Source: Nocardia terrae
GTDB taxonomy: Bacteria > Actinomycetota > Actinomycetes > Mycobacteriales > Mycobacteriaceae
Length of the DNA: 64,000 bases
Direction of reading: 5' to 3'
Assembly (NCBI RefSeq): GCF_009760405.1
Contig: NZ_WRPP01000002.1
Coordinates: 868,001-932,000, forward strand
This document shows positions 56,372 through 64,000 of this stretch, piece by piece. The position numbers were made by a program, and so were the translations under genes. Every line of letters begins with the position of its first letter. The stretch's first letter is position 1. Under the pieces are notes generated by a model. It worked only from the letters and a program-made list of their open reading frames with translations. It was not told the DNA's origin and ran no database searches.

Positions 56372-57819
56372 ACCGCGAGCTTGACAGTCGGCTCTTGCGT
56401 GGCGCTTGCGTCGGGCATCAGCTGCTGGAGGGCGGGAGCCCACCGTGAATGGTGTTGTGGGAAGCATCGATTCAGCAGGTCGAGCATGATGGCGGGCGCG
56501 GTCGAGGCTCCCGGCGATGCGCCGAGCAAGCCCGCGATGGTGCCGTCCGCGCCGGTGACGAGCTCGGTTCCCATGGTCAGCACGCCCAGGCGTCGCGGGT
56601 CGGGTTTGACGAGCTGGGCACGCTGTCCGGCCTGCACCAGATACCAGTCGGCAGGATCGGCCTCGGGGTAGAAGCGTTGCAGCTGAGCGAATTTGCGGCG
56701 ATGGCTGGAGAGCAGTTCGCGGATCAGATAGCCGACCAGCGGCAGGTTCTGCAATCCGGCGGCGATCAAGGGCACGATGTTCGTCGGACGCAGGGTGGTG
56801 AACAGGTCGCTGAGCCTGCCGTGCTTGAGCAGCCGGGTACTGAAGGTCGCGTAGGGGCCGAACAGCAGCGACGCTTCGCCCTCGACGACGCGCTTGTCCA
56901 TGTGCGGCACCGACATCGGGGGAGCGCCGACCGGGGCCTGGCTGTAGACCTTCGCCTCGTGGCGGGCCACGACCTCGGGGTTGTCGGTGCGCAGGAATTG
57001 CGCGCCGACGGGGAAGACCCCGTAGCCGCGCACCTCGGGAATGCGCGCCTTCTGCAACAGTTTCAGCGCGTACCCGCCCGCCCCGACGAACACGAAGCGG
57101 GCGCGAACGGTGAAGCGCTCCCGCGTGTTCCGGTCGCGGCCGGTGACCGTCCAGACGCCGTCGGCGTCGCGGCGCAACCCGGTCACCTCGCGGCCGGTGA
57201 GCACCTGGCCGCCGGCCGCGGTCATGCTGTCGACCAATTTGCCCGTGAGCGACCCGAAATCGACGTCTGTGCCCGCCTCGTACCGGGTGGCCGCGACCGG
57301 CTCGCCCGCGGCGCGACCCGCCATCAGCAGAGGAGCCCAGCCCGCGATCACGGCCGGGTCTTCGCTGTATTCCATGGCCGCGAACGCGGGCAATGCCCGC
57401 AGCGTCTCGAACCGCTGTCGCAGATACGCGACATCCCGCTCGCCGAACACCACATCCATATGCGGTGTCGCGGTGACGAAGTCGGTGTCGGCGAGCGCAC
57501 CCCGGTCGGCGAGACCGGCCCAGAACCGTCGCGAGAGCGCGAACATGGACGCGATCTCCGCCGCTTTGCCCGGATCGGACGCGTCCGGCATGTAGTTGAG
57601 CTCGCAGAAACCCGAATGGCCCGTACCCGCGTTGTTCCACGGATCCGAACTCTCCGCCGCGACCCGGTCGAGCCGTTCGAGCAGCGCCATCGACCAATCG
57701 GGTTGCAGTGCGGCGATCAGTGCCCCGAGGGTGGCCGACATGATGCCGCCACCGATCAGGACGACATCGAGAATTTCCGTCCGTGCGGGGGATTCGTTGC
57801 TAGATGTATGGGATTCCAT
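56368..57819 (-). CDS. mqo: Malate:quinone oxidoreductase
   Basis: 483 residues, the normal size. FAD loop LIGGGIMSATLG (21-32), WNNAGTGHSGFCELNY, and the C-terminal SPGAST and ALQQLMP. It oxidises malate to oxaloacetate and passes electrons to the quinone pool at the membrane. ATG 57819 has AAGGAGG. It diverges from a LysR regulator that probably controls it. Confidence 0.95.
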   Translation of the reverse strand: MESHTSSNESPARTEILDVVLIGGGIMSATLGALIAALQPDWSMALLERLDRVAAESSDPWNNAGTGHSGFCELNYMPDASDPGKAAEIASMFALSRRFWAGLADRGALADTDFVTATPHMDVVFGERDVAYLRQRFETLRALPAFAAMEYSEDPAVIAGWAPLLMAGRAAGEPVAATRYEAGTDVDFGSLTGKLVDSMTAAGGQVLTGREVTGLRRDADGVWTVTGRDRNTRERFTVRARFVFVGAGGYALKLLQKARIPEVRGYGVFPVGAQFLRTDNPEVVARHEAKVYSQAPVGAPPMSVPHMDKRVVEGEASLLFGPYATFSTRLLKHGRLSDLFTTLRPTNIVPLIAAGLQNLPLVGYLIRELLSSHRRKFAQLQRFYPEADPADWYLVQAGQRAQLVKPDPRRLGVLTMGTELVTGADGTIAGLLGASPGASTAPAIMLDLLNRCFPQHHSRWAPALQQLMPDASATQEPTVKLAV

Positions 57820-57864
57820 CGGATCGACCTCCTTGGCTCCTGATATCTGTCATCGTCACGCCGC

Positions 57865-57878
57865 ACGGATTCATCCGT
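57865..57878. promoter_or_regulatory. Palindrome in the mqo/LysR promoter region
   Basis: ACGGATTCATCCGT is a perfect 6-bp inverted repeat around TC, 46 bp before mqo and 34 bp before the LysR start. TTCATCC (57870) and GGATGAA (57914) also face each other. A LysR operator is likely. Confidence 0.5.
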
Positions 57879-57911
57879 CCAATGTTCATTCCGTGCATTT
57901 ATGATCCAAGT

Positions 57912-58838
57912 ATGGATGAATTGTCCCCGTCCCAGGTGGAGGCGCTGATTCCGCTGCTCGCGGCCTTCGACGCGGCCGCGGAGGAGGGGCACATCACACG
58001 CGCGGCCCAGCGGCTCGGGGTGCCGCAGTCCTCGCTGAGCCGACGCTTGAAAGCGGTCGAGCAGGCGGTCGGAGTGAAGCTGTTCCAACCGGTCGGTCGC
58101 CGCGTGGCCCTGACCGCCGCCGGACAGGAACTCCATGACCGCACCCGCGGCCTGGTCCGAGCCCTCGGCGACGCCGTCGACCTCGTACGCAGCGACGCCG
58201 ACCCGGACAGCGGCCTGGTCCGCTTCGGCTTCCCGTTCAGCCTGGGACCGGTCAGCATCCCCTCGCTACTGGCCGACTTCCACGCGGGCGCACCGCGAAT
58301 CCGGCTGCACCTGGTGCAGGCCCACGGCACCGCCCTGGTCGACATGGTCCGCGAGGGCCGCCTGGACCTGGCCGTCAGCATCCCCGCCCCCGACGACCTG
58401 CCGACGATCATCCTGGGATTCCAGCGAATCCACCTCTACGTCGCGAGCAACCATCCGCTCGCCACCCGAACCGAAGTCGATCTCGCCGATCTCGCCGCCG
58501 AGCCGTTCATCGCCAACCCCCCGACCTACCACCTGCGCCGCCTCTTCGACTCCTGGTGCGCCACCGCCGGATTCACTCCGCAGGTCGGCTTCGAGATCAC
58601 CGAATTCGAAACCCTGCGCGCCCTGGTGGCCCAGAACCTCGGCATCGCCGTCCTCCCCGCCCCCGAACTCCCGCACCCCGGCCTCACCCGCGTCGCCTTG
58701 ACCGGCGAGCGCGAACGCAGCATCGGCCTGATCTCGGGTAACCACCGCCCCACCCCGGCCGTGGCCCGCCTGCGCGATCATGTTGCGTCCCACGCCATGT
58801 CCTACCTCGACCGGGCGCGGCTGTCGGCTCAGGAGTAG
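57912..58838 (+). CDS. LysR-family transcriptional regulator
   Basis: 308 residues from ATG 57912. Helix-turn-helix HITRAAQRLGVPQSSLSRRLKAVE (positions about 22-45, given in part) and a periplasmic-binding-like ligand domain. Divergent from mqo, with the palindrome between them. The last ten bases overlap the FAD-linked oxidase tail to tail. Confidence 0.9.
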   Translation: MDELSPSQVEALIPLLAAFDAAAEEGHITRAAQRLGVPQSSLSRRLKAVEQAVGVKLFQPVGRRVALTAAGQELHDRTRGLVRALGDAVDLVRSDADPDSGLVRFGFPFSLGPVSIPSLLADFHAGAPRIRLHLVQAHGTALVDMVREGRLDLAVSIPAPDDLPTIILGFQRIHLYVASNHPLATRTEVDLADLAAEPFIANPPTYHLRRLFDSWCATAGFTPQVGFEITEFETLRALVAQNLGIAVLPAPELPHPGLTRVALTGERERSIGLISGNHRPTPAVARLRDHVASHAMSYLDRARLSAQE

Positions 58839-60181
58839 CTCGGGTCCGCGTCCTCGGACTCGACGTCGAGGACCTTGCCGGGGTTGAACAGCCCGAACGG
58901 GTCGAGGGCGCGTTTGACGGCCAGCATGAGGTCGACGCCCGAGCCGTGTTCCTCGCGCAGATACTTCTTCTTGGTCAAGCCGATGCCGTGCTCGCCGGTG
59001 GCGGTGCCGCCGACCTCGAGGGCGTGGCGCACCACGAGATCCGAGAACACCTGCGCGCCCGCGTATTCGTCCTCGTTGTAGGGGACGATGGTGTGCACGT
59101 TGCCGTCGCCGATGTGACCGGCGACGGTGATGTTCAGGCCCAGTTCGGTGCCCAGGCGGGTGGCGGTGTCGACCGCTGCGGCGATCCGCGAATAGGGGAC
59201 CGCGGTGTCGGTGATGAGGAACTGGCGGCCGGGATTGGCGGCCTTGACGGCGAAATAGAGGTTGTGCCGATCCTCCCAGAGCGCGTGCCGGTCGCCATGG
59301 GTGCGGGCCGTCGTCACATCGATCGCGTTGTGCGCGTGCGCGATCCGTTGAATCTCCTGCTCGTTCGCGGTAACCGCGGCGGCCGAGCTGGATTCGATGT
59401 CCACGAACAGTGCCGGGGACTCCGCGTAGGCGGTTCCGCGGAAGGCGTTGATGGCCGCCATGCTCGGCGCGTCCACCAGTTCGAGGCGGCTCACCGGCAG
59501 CGCCAGCCCGAGCATCTCGACCGCGGTGTCCACCGCCTCGGCGACGGTGGGGAACGAGATCCGCAGCGAGTGAATCCATTCCGGGATCGGATGCAGCCGC
59601 ACGGTCAGCTCGGTGATGAGCCCCAGGGTGCCCGCGGACCCGATGAGCAGATCCTTCAGGTCGTATCCGCTCGACGACTTCCGCACCGCCCGCCCGAGTC
59701 GGCTCACCGTGCCGTCGGCGAACACCGCTTGCAGCGCGAGCACATTGGCGCGCATCCCGCCGTAGCGGACCGTGGTGGTGCCGCTGGCATTGGTGGCCGC
59801 CATGCCCCCGAGCGACGCATCGGCGCCGGGATCCACCGTGAACTGCAATCCGTACTCGGCCGCGGCCGCATTGAGCTGGGTCCGGGTGACCCCGGGCTGC
59901 ACGGTGGCGGTGAAGTCCTCGGGCGCGATCCCGAGGATCGTATTCGCCTGCGACAGATCCACGATCAGCTCGTCACCACGTGCGAGCAGATGCCCCTCGA
60001 GGCTGGTCCCCGCTCCGCGCGCGATGATCGGAGTCCCGTTCTCCCGCGCCCATTCGACGACGCTCACCACGTCCTCGACCCCGCTCGGATACACGACCCC
60101 TCGCGGCCGTCGCCCGGAACGCCCGGTTTCGTCGATCGTGTACTGGTCGAGGACCACCGGTCGAGTGTCGATCTCGAGCAT
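58829..60181 (-). CDS. FAD-linked oxidase (D-lactate/glycolate oxidase type)
   Basis: 450 residues of the FAD_binding_4 type with C-terminal FAD-linked oxidase domain. ARGAGTSLEGH and DPGADASLGGM in the FAD half, GEHGIGLTKKKYL at the end. Typical 2-hydroxyacid dehydrogenases of the cytochrome-linked kind; D-lactate is the likeliest substrate. It may feed electrons to the same quinone pool as mqo. Confidence 0.9.
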   Translation of the reverse strand: MLEIDTRPVVLDQYTIDETGRSGRRPRGVVYPSGVEDVVSVVEWARENGTPIIARGAGTSLEGHLLARGDELIVDLSQANTILGIAPEDFTATVQPGVTRTQLNAAAAEYGLQFTVDPGADASLGGMAATNASGTTTVRYGGMRANVLALQAVFADGTVSRLGRAVRKSSSGYDLKDLLIGSAGTLGLITELTVRLHPIPEWIHSLRISFPTVAEAVDTAVEMLGLALPVSRLELVDAPSMAAINAFRGTAYAESPALFVDIESSSAAAVTANEQEIQRIAHAHNAIDVTTARTHGDRHALWEDRHNLYFAVKAANPGRQFLITDTAVPYSRIAAAVDTATRLGTELGLNITVAGHIGDGNVHTIVPYNEDEYAGAQVFSDLVVRHALEVGGTATGEHGIGLTKKKYLREEHGSGVDLMLAVKRALDPFGLFNPGKVLDVESEDADPSYS

Positions 60182-60205
60182 GGGGTCCTCCGAGCTCTCA
60201 GGTGG

Positions 60206-60622
60206 CTACTGCCTGTAGTTCATGAGGATACGGCGAATCGAGGGGGTGACGGGCAGCTCGCCCGACAGGGGCACCCAGCGGTAGTCGGCGTAGTTGGTCA
60301 CCCGCACCGGTCCCGCGTCGCCCACCTCGACCGCGAAATGCTCTCTGCGGACCGGTTTTCCGGCCCCGGAGAGGTAGTCGAAGCTGCCGAGGTGGCGCAC
60401 GATGTCGACCACGCTCAACCCGGTCTCCTCGCGCACGGCGCGTACGACCGCACCGGCCAGCGACTCGCCGGGCCGCACGACCGTCCCGGGTAGGTGCAGC
60501 GGACTGCGGCCCTCCGCGTGCTCCTCGTGCTCGAGCATCAGCACCGCGTCATTGTGTTCGATCACCACTCCGACCCGTAGTGCCACTCCGTCCGCGGCCG
60601 CCCGCGCCCGAAGTTCTTCCAT
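60206..60622 (-). CDS. Nudix-family protein with altered Nudix box
   Basis: 138 residues from ATG 60622 (ATG 60682 is possible but adds an unlikely leader). The Nudix region reads TVVRPGESLAGAVVRAVREE followed by TGL. Against G-x5-E-x7-RE-U-x-EE-x-GU, the first Gly is Thr and the first Glu of RE is Ala; the EE pair remains. A metal-binding residue is therefore lost and catalysis may be weak or different. Substrate unknown. Confidence 0.8.
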   Translation of the reverse strand: MEELRARAAADGVALRVGVVIEHNDAVLMLEHEEHAEGRSPLHLPGTVVRPGESLAGAVVRAVREETGLSVVDIVRHLGSFDYLSGAGKPVRREHFAVEVGDAGPVRVTNYADYRWVPLSGELPVTPSIRRILMNYRQ

Positions 60623-60923
60623 CACCGTCTCGCCTATCGATTGCCGGGGCGAAACCTCGAAATCCCACACTGCACACCACATCCCGTATCACCGGACACC
60701 GTCGACCGATACCGATAACGCTACCGGCGGAGAAACCGCCGAGGGCAGACACATCGGCAAGATTAGACGCATCTCCACCGAACCGATCCGCACTCCGGAA
60801 ACTTTCTGGCCCCCGTGCGCCGCAGCGTCCGCAAAGGCTATCGGCAAGCCTGATAGCCTGCGGTTTCGTGGTTCCCTAGGTTTTCCGGGGCGGGCCCGAA
60901 AACCAAGCCCGAAGGAGTTGCCG
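60623..60923. other. Intergenic region between Nudix and NmrA-like genes
   Basis: About 300 bp without a gene I can support, apart from a possible longer Nudix leader. It is less GC-rich than its surroundings and contains the inverted repeat listed at 60835 and a hairpin-like GGTTTTC / GAAAACC pair near 60878-60903. Confidence 0.6.
60835..60859. promoter_or_regulatory. Inverted repeat upstream of the NmrA-like gene
   Basis: AGGCTATC and GATAGCCT, a perfect 8-bp inverted repeat with a 9-bp spacer, 65 bp before the start. A regulator operator is likely; which one is unknown. Confidence 0.5.
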
Positions 60924-61574
60924 GTGAAGGTTTTCCAGATCGGCGCCGCCGGCGGCATCGGACGCCGGCTGTCCATGCTGCTGACCGCGCGCGGTGACCA
61001 CGTCACCGGCATGCACCGCAATCCCGAACAGGCCGACGTCATCGCCGCCACCGGCGCGACGCCGCTGGTCGGCGACCTCATCTCCGACACCGTCGAGCAA
61101 CTGGCCGCGAAATTCCGCGGCCACGACGTCATCGTGTTCTCCGCCGGCGCCCACGGCACCGGCGTCGACCAGACCACCCTGATCGACGGCAAGGGCCTCG
61201 AGAAGGCCGCCGAGGCGGCCCGGCAAGCCGGTGTGTCACGGTTCGTCCTCGTATCGGTGTTCCCCGACGCGGGACGCGACCGCGAGACCACCCCCGGCTT
61301 CGAGCACTACATGCGCGTCAAGAAAACCGCCGACGTCTTCCTGGCCGGCACCGATCTCGACTGGCTCATCGTCCGCCCCGGAACCCTCCGCGACGAGCCC
61401 GGAAACGGCCTGGTCACAGCAGGATTGGCGATCGAATACGGCGACATCCGCCGCGACAACGTAGCCGCCTTCCTCGACGCCGCCCTCCGCCGCCCCGCCC
61501 TGAACCGCGTCATCATCGAACTCACCGACGGACCGACACCCGTCGAGGAAGCCGTCGACCGGCTGCTGGGCTGA
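60924..61574 (+). CDS. NAD(P)-binding protein, NmrA/SDR-a5 type
   Basis: 216 residues from GTG 60924 with GAAGGAG upstream. The nucleotide loop GAAGGIG (7-13 or so) is followed by HDVIVFSAGAHG; the atypical SDR pattern (YMRVKK instead of YxxxK). Such proteins often sense redox state or reduce quinones. The gene is preceded by the 8-bp inverted repeat. Confidence 0.85.
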   Translation: MKVFQIGAAGGIGRRLSMLLTARGDHVTGMHRNPEQADVIAATGATPLVGDLISDTVEQLAAKFRGHDVIVFSAGAHGTGVDQTTLIDGKGLEKAAEAARQAGVSRFVLVSVFPDAGRDRETTPGFEHYMRVKKTADVFLAGTDLDWLIVRPGTLRDEPGNGLVTAGLAIEYGDIRRDNVAAFLDAALRRPALNRVIIELTDGPTPVEEAVDRLLG

Positions 61575-62178
61575 ACCATGCCCAGCGCAGGGCGGCGGCG
61601 CGGAGCGCGAAGGCGGTCAGGACCGTCGCGATTGTGGCGATGGTCAGCTCGAGATGTGGCTGGCACAGTAGGAAGACGCCCGCTGCGCCCAAAGCTGCTG
61701 TGACGTACCAGGATCCGATGCGTACCAGGGCGACCGGGTCGCCGAGCAGCAGGTCGCGTAGGACGCCGCCGCCGGTGCAGGCGAGAATGCCGACCAGTAC
61801 CGCGCCGGTCGGGGAGAGGCCGGCCAGTTGGGCCTTGGTGATGCCGAGGACGAGGTACAGGCCCAGTGCCGCTGCGTCCGTGAGCGCGATCAGAGTCGCG
61901 GCGCGGACCAGCAAGTGCGCGAACATCATTCCGATGCCCGCTGCGGCCATGGCGGTGAGGAGGTAGCCGTCGCCGCGCAGTGCGGCGGGTGTGCGGGCGA
62001 GGGCGACATCGCGCAGCATGCTGCCGCCCAGGCCGGTCGCGATACCGATGACCATCACCCCGATCACGTCGATGCCCTCGGACGCCGCGCGGCGGGTAGC
62101 GGTGACCGCGCCGCCGAGCGCGCCGACGGCGACCGCCGAAAGGTCGAGACCGGTTGGGATGTGGAGCAGTCCGGTCAC
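61522..62178 (-). CDS. TRIC/UPF0126 family membrane protein
   Basis: 218 residues with seven predicted helices and two repeats of the UPF0126 motif: GGSMLRDV and GGGVLRDL. Prokaryotic relatives form trimeric potassium-permeable channels. GTG 62178 overlaps the stop of the next gene upstream by 4 bp. The tail overlaps the NmrA-like gene by 53 bp. Confidence 0.87.
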   Translation of the reverse strand: MTGLLHIPTGLDLSAVAVGALGGAVTATRRAASEGIDVIGVMVIGIATGLGGSMLRDVALARTPAALRGDGYLLTAMAAAGIGMMFAHLLVRAATLIALTDAAALGLYLVLGITKAQLAGLSPTGAVLVGILACTGGGVLRDLLLGDPVALVRIGSWYVTAALGAAGVFLLCQPHLELTIATIATVLTAFALRAAALRWAWFSPAAGRRLPRRVSVRR

Positions 62179-62783
62179 GGCCGGGCCGCGCGCGTGCTGG
62201 CGAAGATCCCGGAACGTTCGAGTTCGGTTCCGACGGTTACGGATTCGATCCATTCCGCGGTGGTCGCCACCGCCGCGAACCGGGACTGCATGACGACCAG
62301 TACCGCCTCGTGCAGCTGCTTGGCCTCGATCGATCCGGCCCTGTTGCCCAGGGCGAGCGTGCCCGTCGCATCGGAGAGGAATTCCACCGCCAGCCCCCGG
62401 TGCACCGCGTCGCGTGCGGTCGACTCGTCGCAGTTCTGGGTCATGTAGCCGCAGATCGCCACGGTGTCGACGCCGTGCTCGGCGAGCCACTCGCCCAATC
62501 CGGTGCCGGTGAAGCTCGACGGCAGCGTCTTCTCGATCAACAGATCGTGCGGCCGCTCGGTCACCGTCGGATGCAGCGCGAAACCCGCGCTGTCCCTGGC
62601 GAAGATCGGTGCGGACTCGGGTGCGGCCTGCTGAACCAGAATCACCGGTATTCCGGCCGCCGTCGCCGCGTCCATGGCCGCGGCGATATTCGCCAGGCTG
62701 ATATCGAGCGGGGGATAGGCGATGGGCAGATTCCCGATCACGTACTCGTTCTGGACATCGATCACGATCAACGCGCGCTTCAT
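62175..62783 (-). CDS. Isochorismatase-family cysteine hydrolase
   Basis: 202 residues. Catalytic triad Asp9 (VIDVQN), Lys85 (IEKTLPSSF) and Cys118 (TQNCDES). The hydrolase family includes nicotinamidases and N-carbamoyl amidases; substrate not readable. Co-transcribed with the channel-like gene. Confidence 0.9.
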   Translation of the reverse strand: MKRALIVIDVQNEYVIGNLPIAYPPLDISLANIAAAMDAATAAGIPVILVQQAAPESAPIFARDSAGFALHPTVTERPHDLLIEKTLPSSFTGTGLGEWLAEHGVDTVAICGYMTQNCDESTARDAVHRGLAVEFLSDATGTLALGNRAGSIEAKQLHEAVLVVMQSRFAAVATTAEWIESVTVGTELERSGIFASTRAARP

Positions 62784-62885
62784 GCGAATCAGCCTCGGCG
62801 TGCCCGCGCTCGCGGACCAGTGCCGCATTCGTCCCCGGTATCGCCCGAACCGAGGTTTGCCAGAACCCCCATAAGATGTCCGGTC

Positions 62886-63734
62886 GTGGAAGAGACCTCG
62901 CAGATCGGCGCATTCCTGCGCTCGCGCCGCGCCCGCCTGCGACCGGAGGACGTCGGGCTCACCGTCTACGGCACCCGTCGCCGTGTTCCGGGCCTGCGGC
63001 GCGAGGAACTCGCCCAACTGGCCGGTATCAGCGTCGACTATTACATCCGCTTCGAACGCGGCCGCCTCGACAATGTCTCCGACTCGGTCATCGACGCCGT
63101 TGCCAGGGCCCTGCGCCTGGACCCGGACGAGCACCGCCACCTGCACAATCTCGCGCACCCGCCCGCACACGACGTCCCGGACTCGCCGCGGATCCGTCCT
63201 GGCCTGCAGCAATTGGTGGCCGCGGTGGACCCCAACCCCGCCTACGTGGTCGGCCACCACACCAACATCCTGGCCTGGAACCGGGCCGCCGCAGCGATCT
63301 TCGATGTCGACTTCGCGGCGATCCCCGATGCCGAACGCACCTGGGCGCACCTGATCTTTCTCAACGACAGGGTCCGCCGCGTCACCGCCCCCACCTGGCC
63401 GGAGATGGCCCGCCGCGTCGTCACCTACCTGCGCCTGCGCGCCAGCGCCCGCCCCGACGACACCGCCCTGCACGCACTCGTCGCCACCATGACCGCGGCC
63501 AGCGACCAGTTCCGCTACATGTGGGAGACCCACGATGTCGCTGATATTTCGCACGGCCGCTACCACCTCGACCACCCGCGTGTCGGCGAACTCCACCTGG
63601 ACTTCGAATTCCTGAATCTGCCCGCCGACCCGGGCGTGCGCGCCCTGGTCCTCTACAGCGCCGAACCCGGCACACCCTCGGCGGCGGCCCTGCGCGAACT
63701 CACGCACCGCGACGCCGATCCGGCCGGGAAATAG
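62886..63734 (+). CDS. XRE-family regulator with MmyB-type ligand domain
   Basis: 282 residues from GTG 62886. Helix-turn-helix VPGLRREELAQLAGISVDYY and the MmyB-like ligand-binding domain (about 105-275; NPAYVVGHHTNILAWN). Such regulators often control a nearby oxidoreductase or hydrolase; the divergent isochorismatase/channel pair is 102 bp away. Confidence 0.88.
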   Translation: MEETSQIGAFLRSRRARLRPEDVGLTVYGTRRRVPGLRREELAQLAGISVDYYIRFERGRLDNVSDSVIDAVARALRLDPDEHRHLHNLAHPPAHDVPDSPRIRPGLQQLVAAVDPNPAYVVGHHTNILAWNRAAAAIFDVDFAAIPDAERTWAHLIFLNDRVRRVTAPTWPEMARRVVTYLRLRASARPDDTALHALVATMTAASDQFRYMWETHDVADISHGRYHLDHPRVGELHLDFEFLNLPADPGVRALVLYSAEPGTPSAAALRELTHRDADPAGK

Positions 63735-63850
63735 CTGAAACCCACATTTCAGAGCCGAAATTCGCGCGCCGATCGCAACCGGGTGCGGCAATTACGGCGG
63801 ATACCTGGAATAGTTGGGTCCGAACGCACAGGACCAAGGCGAAAGCGGGG

Positions 63851-64000
63851 ATGTTGGTGACTTCGACTGATGGTGTGAGCGGGGTAAGCACGGTGAAGGA
63901 TGCGCCGCCCTCGGCTTCGAACACCCTCGAGCGCGATGTCCAGACCCTGGAAAAGGCGATCTACGAAGTCAAACGGGTGATCGTCGGTCAGGATCGACTG
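63851..64000 (+). CDS. MoxR-family AAA ATPase, start only
   Basis: The first 50 codons, cut by the window end. After a 28-residue low-complexity leader, LEKAIYEVKRVIVGQDRL is the N-terminal helix of MoxR ATPases, which remodel partner proteins, often with a von Willebrand A domain protein encoded next. ATG 63851 has only a weak GCGGGG before it. Confidence 0.8.
   Translation, partial: MLVTSTDGVSGVSTVKDAPPSASNTLERDVQTLEKAIYEVKRVIVGQDRL

Noticed and set aside
63735..63752. CTGAAA-N6-TTTCAG just after the XRE gene
   Set aside because: Six weak base pairs only; could be chance, so not listed as a terminator.

Overview
The window is high-GC actinobacterial DNA with dense genes, many GTG starts and many 4-bp stop/start overlaps. 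Gene content points to a mycolic-acid actinomycete of the Nocardia/Rhodococcus type: a close DevR/DosR look-alike, Acg-type nitroreductases, an Rv1733c-like membrane protein, a Ddn-like deazaflavin enzyme and the actinobacterial PspA-PspAA-HtpX-PspAB set. No genus can be fixed from the sequence alone.

About 1-54.5 kb reads as one dormancy/hypoxia island built around a DevR (DosR) response regulator at 20.9-21.6 kb. It holds homologues of many members of the M. tuberculosis DosR regulon: Hsp20/HspX, seven universal stress proteins, a phosphoribosyltransferase-erythromycin esterase fusion (Rv2030c type), PfkB (Rv2029c type), two Acg nitroreductases (Rv2032 type), an Rv2004c-type kinase/AAA protein next to a P-type ATPase, an M50 protease with CBS domains (Rv2625c type), an Rv1733c-type protein and CBS/BON proteins. 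It also holds parts not in that regulon: PRPP synthase, a type-1 copper protein, two ABC exporters, a GH65 phosphorylase, a GT4 glycosyltransferase, the phage-shock module, an acetate-CoA ligase/pyruvate dehydrogenase E1-E2/acyl carrier protein operon, a PLP decarboxylase, an acyl-ACP desaturase and two three-helix-bundle mini-proteins.

Reading by eye, I find candidate DosR boxes (core GGGAC-N4-GNCCC and variants) in front of about sixteen transcription units, usually 35-120 bp before the start codon and often in divergent promoters. I see none in front of the right-hand 9.5 kb. No DosS/DosT kinase is in the window.

Layout: 0-2.3 kb CBS/BON protein, SGNH hydrolase, small membrane protein; 2.5-10 kb Prs, USP, PRTase-esterase, cupredoxin, ABC exporter; 10-15.6 kb Acg1, GH65, USP, AarF kinase; 15.6-18.1 kb psp module; 18.4-21.6 kb GT4, Gmad2 lipo/membrane protein, Hsp20, DevR; 21.9-30 kb membrane proteins, flavodoxin, GNAT, SRPBCC, SDR, SHOCT, USP, TetR, Ddn-like; 30-33.6 kb decarboxylase, M50 protease, DUF2267; 33.7-39.2 kb Acs-PDH-ACP operon; 39.3-44.5 kb ATPase operon; 44.7-51.6 kb PfkB, flavodoxin, USPs, Rv1733c-like protein, ABC exporter; 51.6-54.5 kb desaturase, Acg2, three-helix proteins. 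From 54.6 kb ordinary chromosomal genes follow: beta-propeller lipoprotein, hydrolase, Mqo, LysR, FAD-linked oxidase, Nudix, NmrA-like, TRIC-like channel, isochorismatase-like hydrolase, XRE regulator and the start of a MoxR ATPase.

Together the island looks like a kit for low-oxygen or non-growing life: protein protection, membrane-stress repair, ion pumping, redox enzymes, reserve-sugar turnover and acetyl-CoA supply under one regulator.
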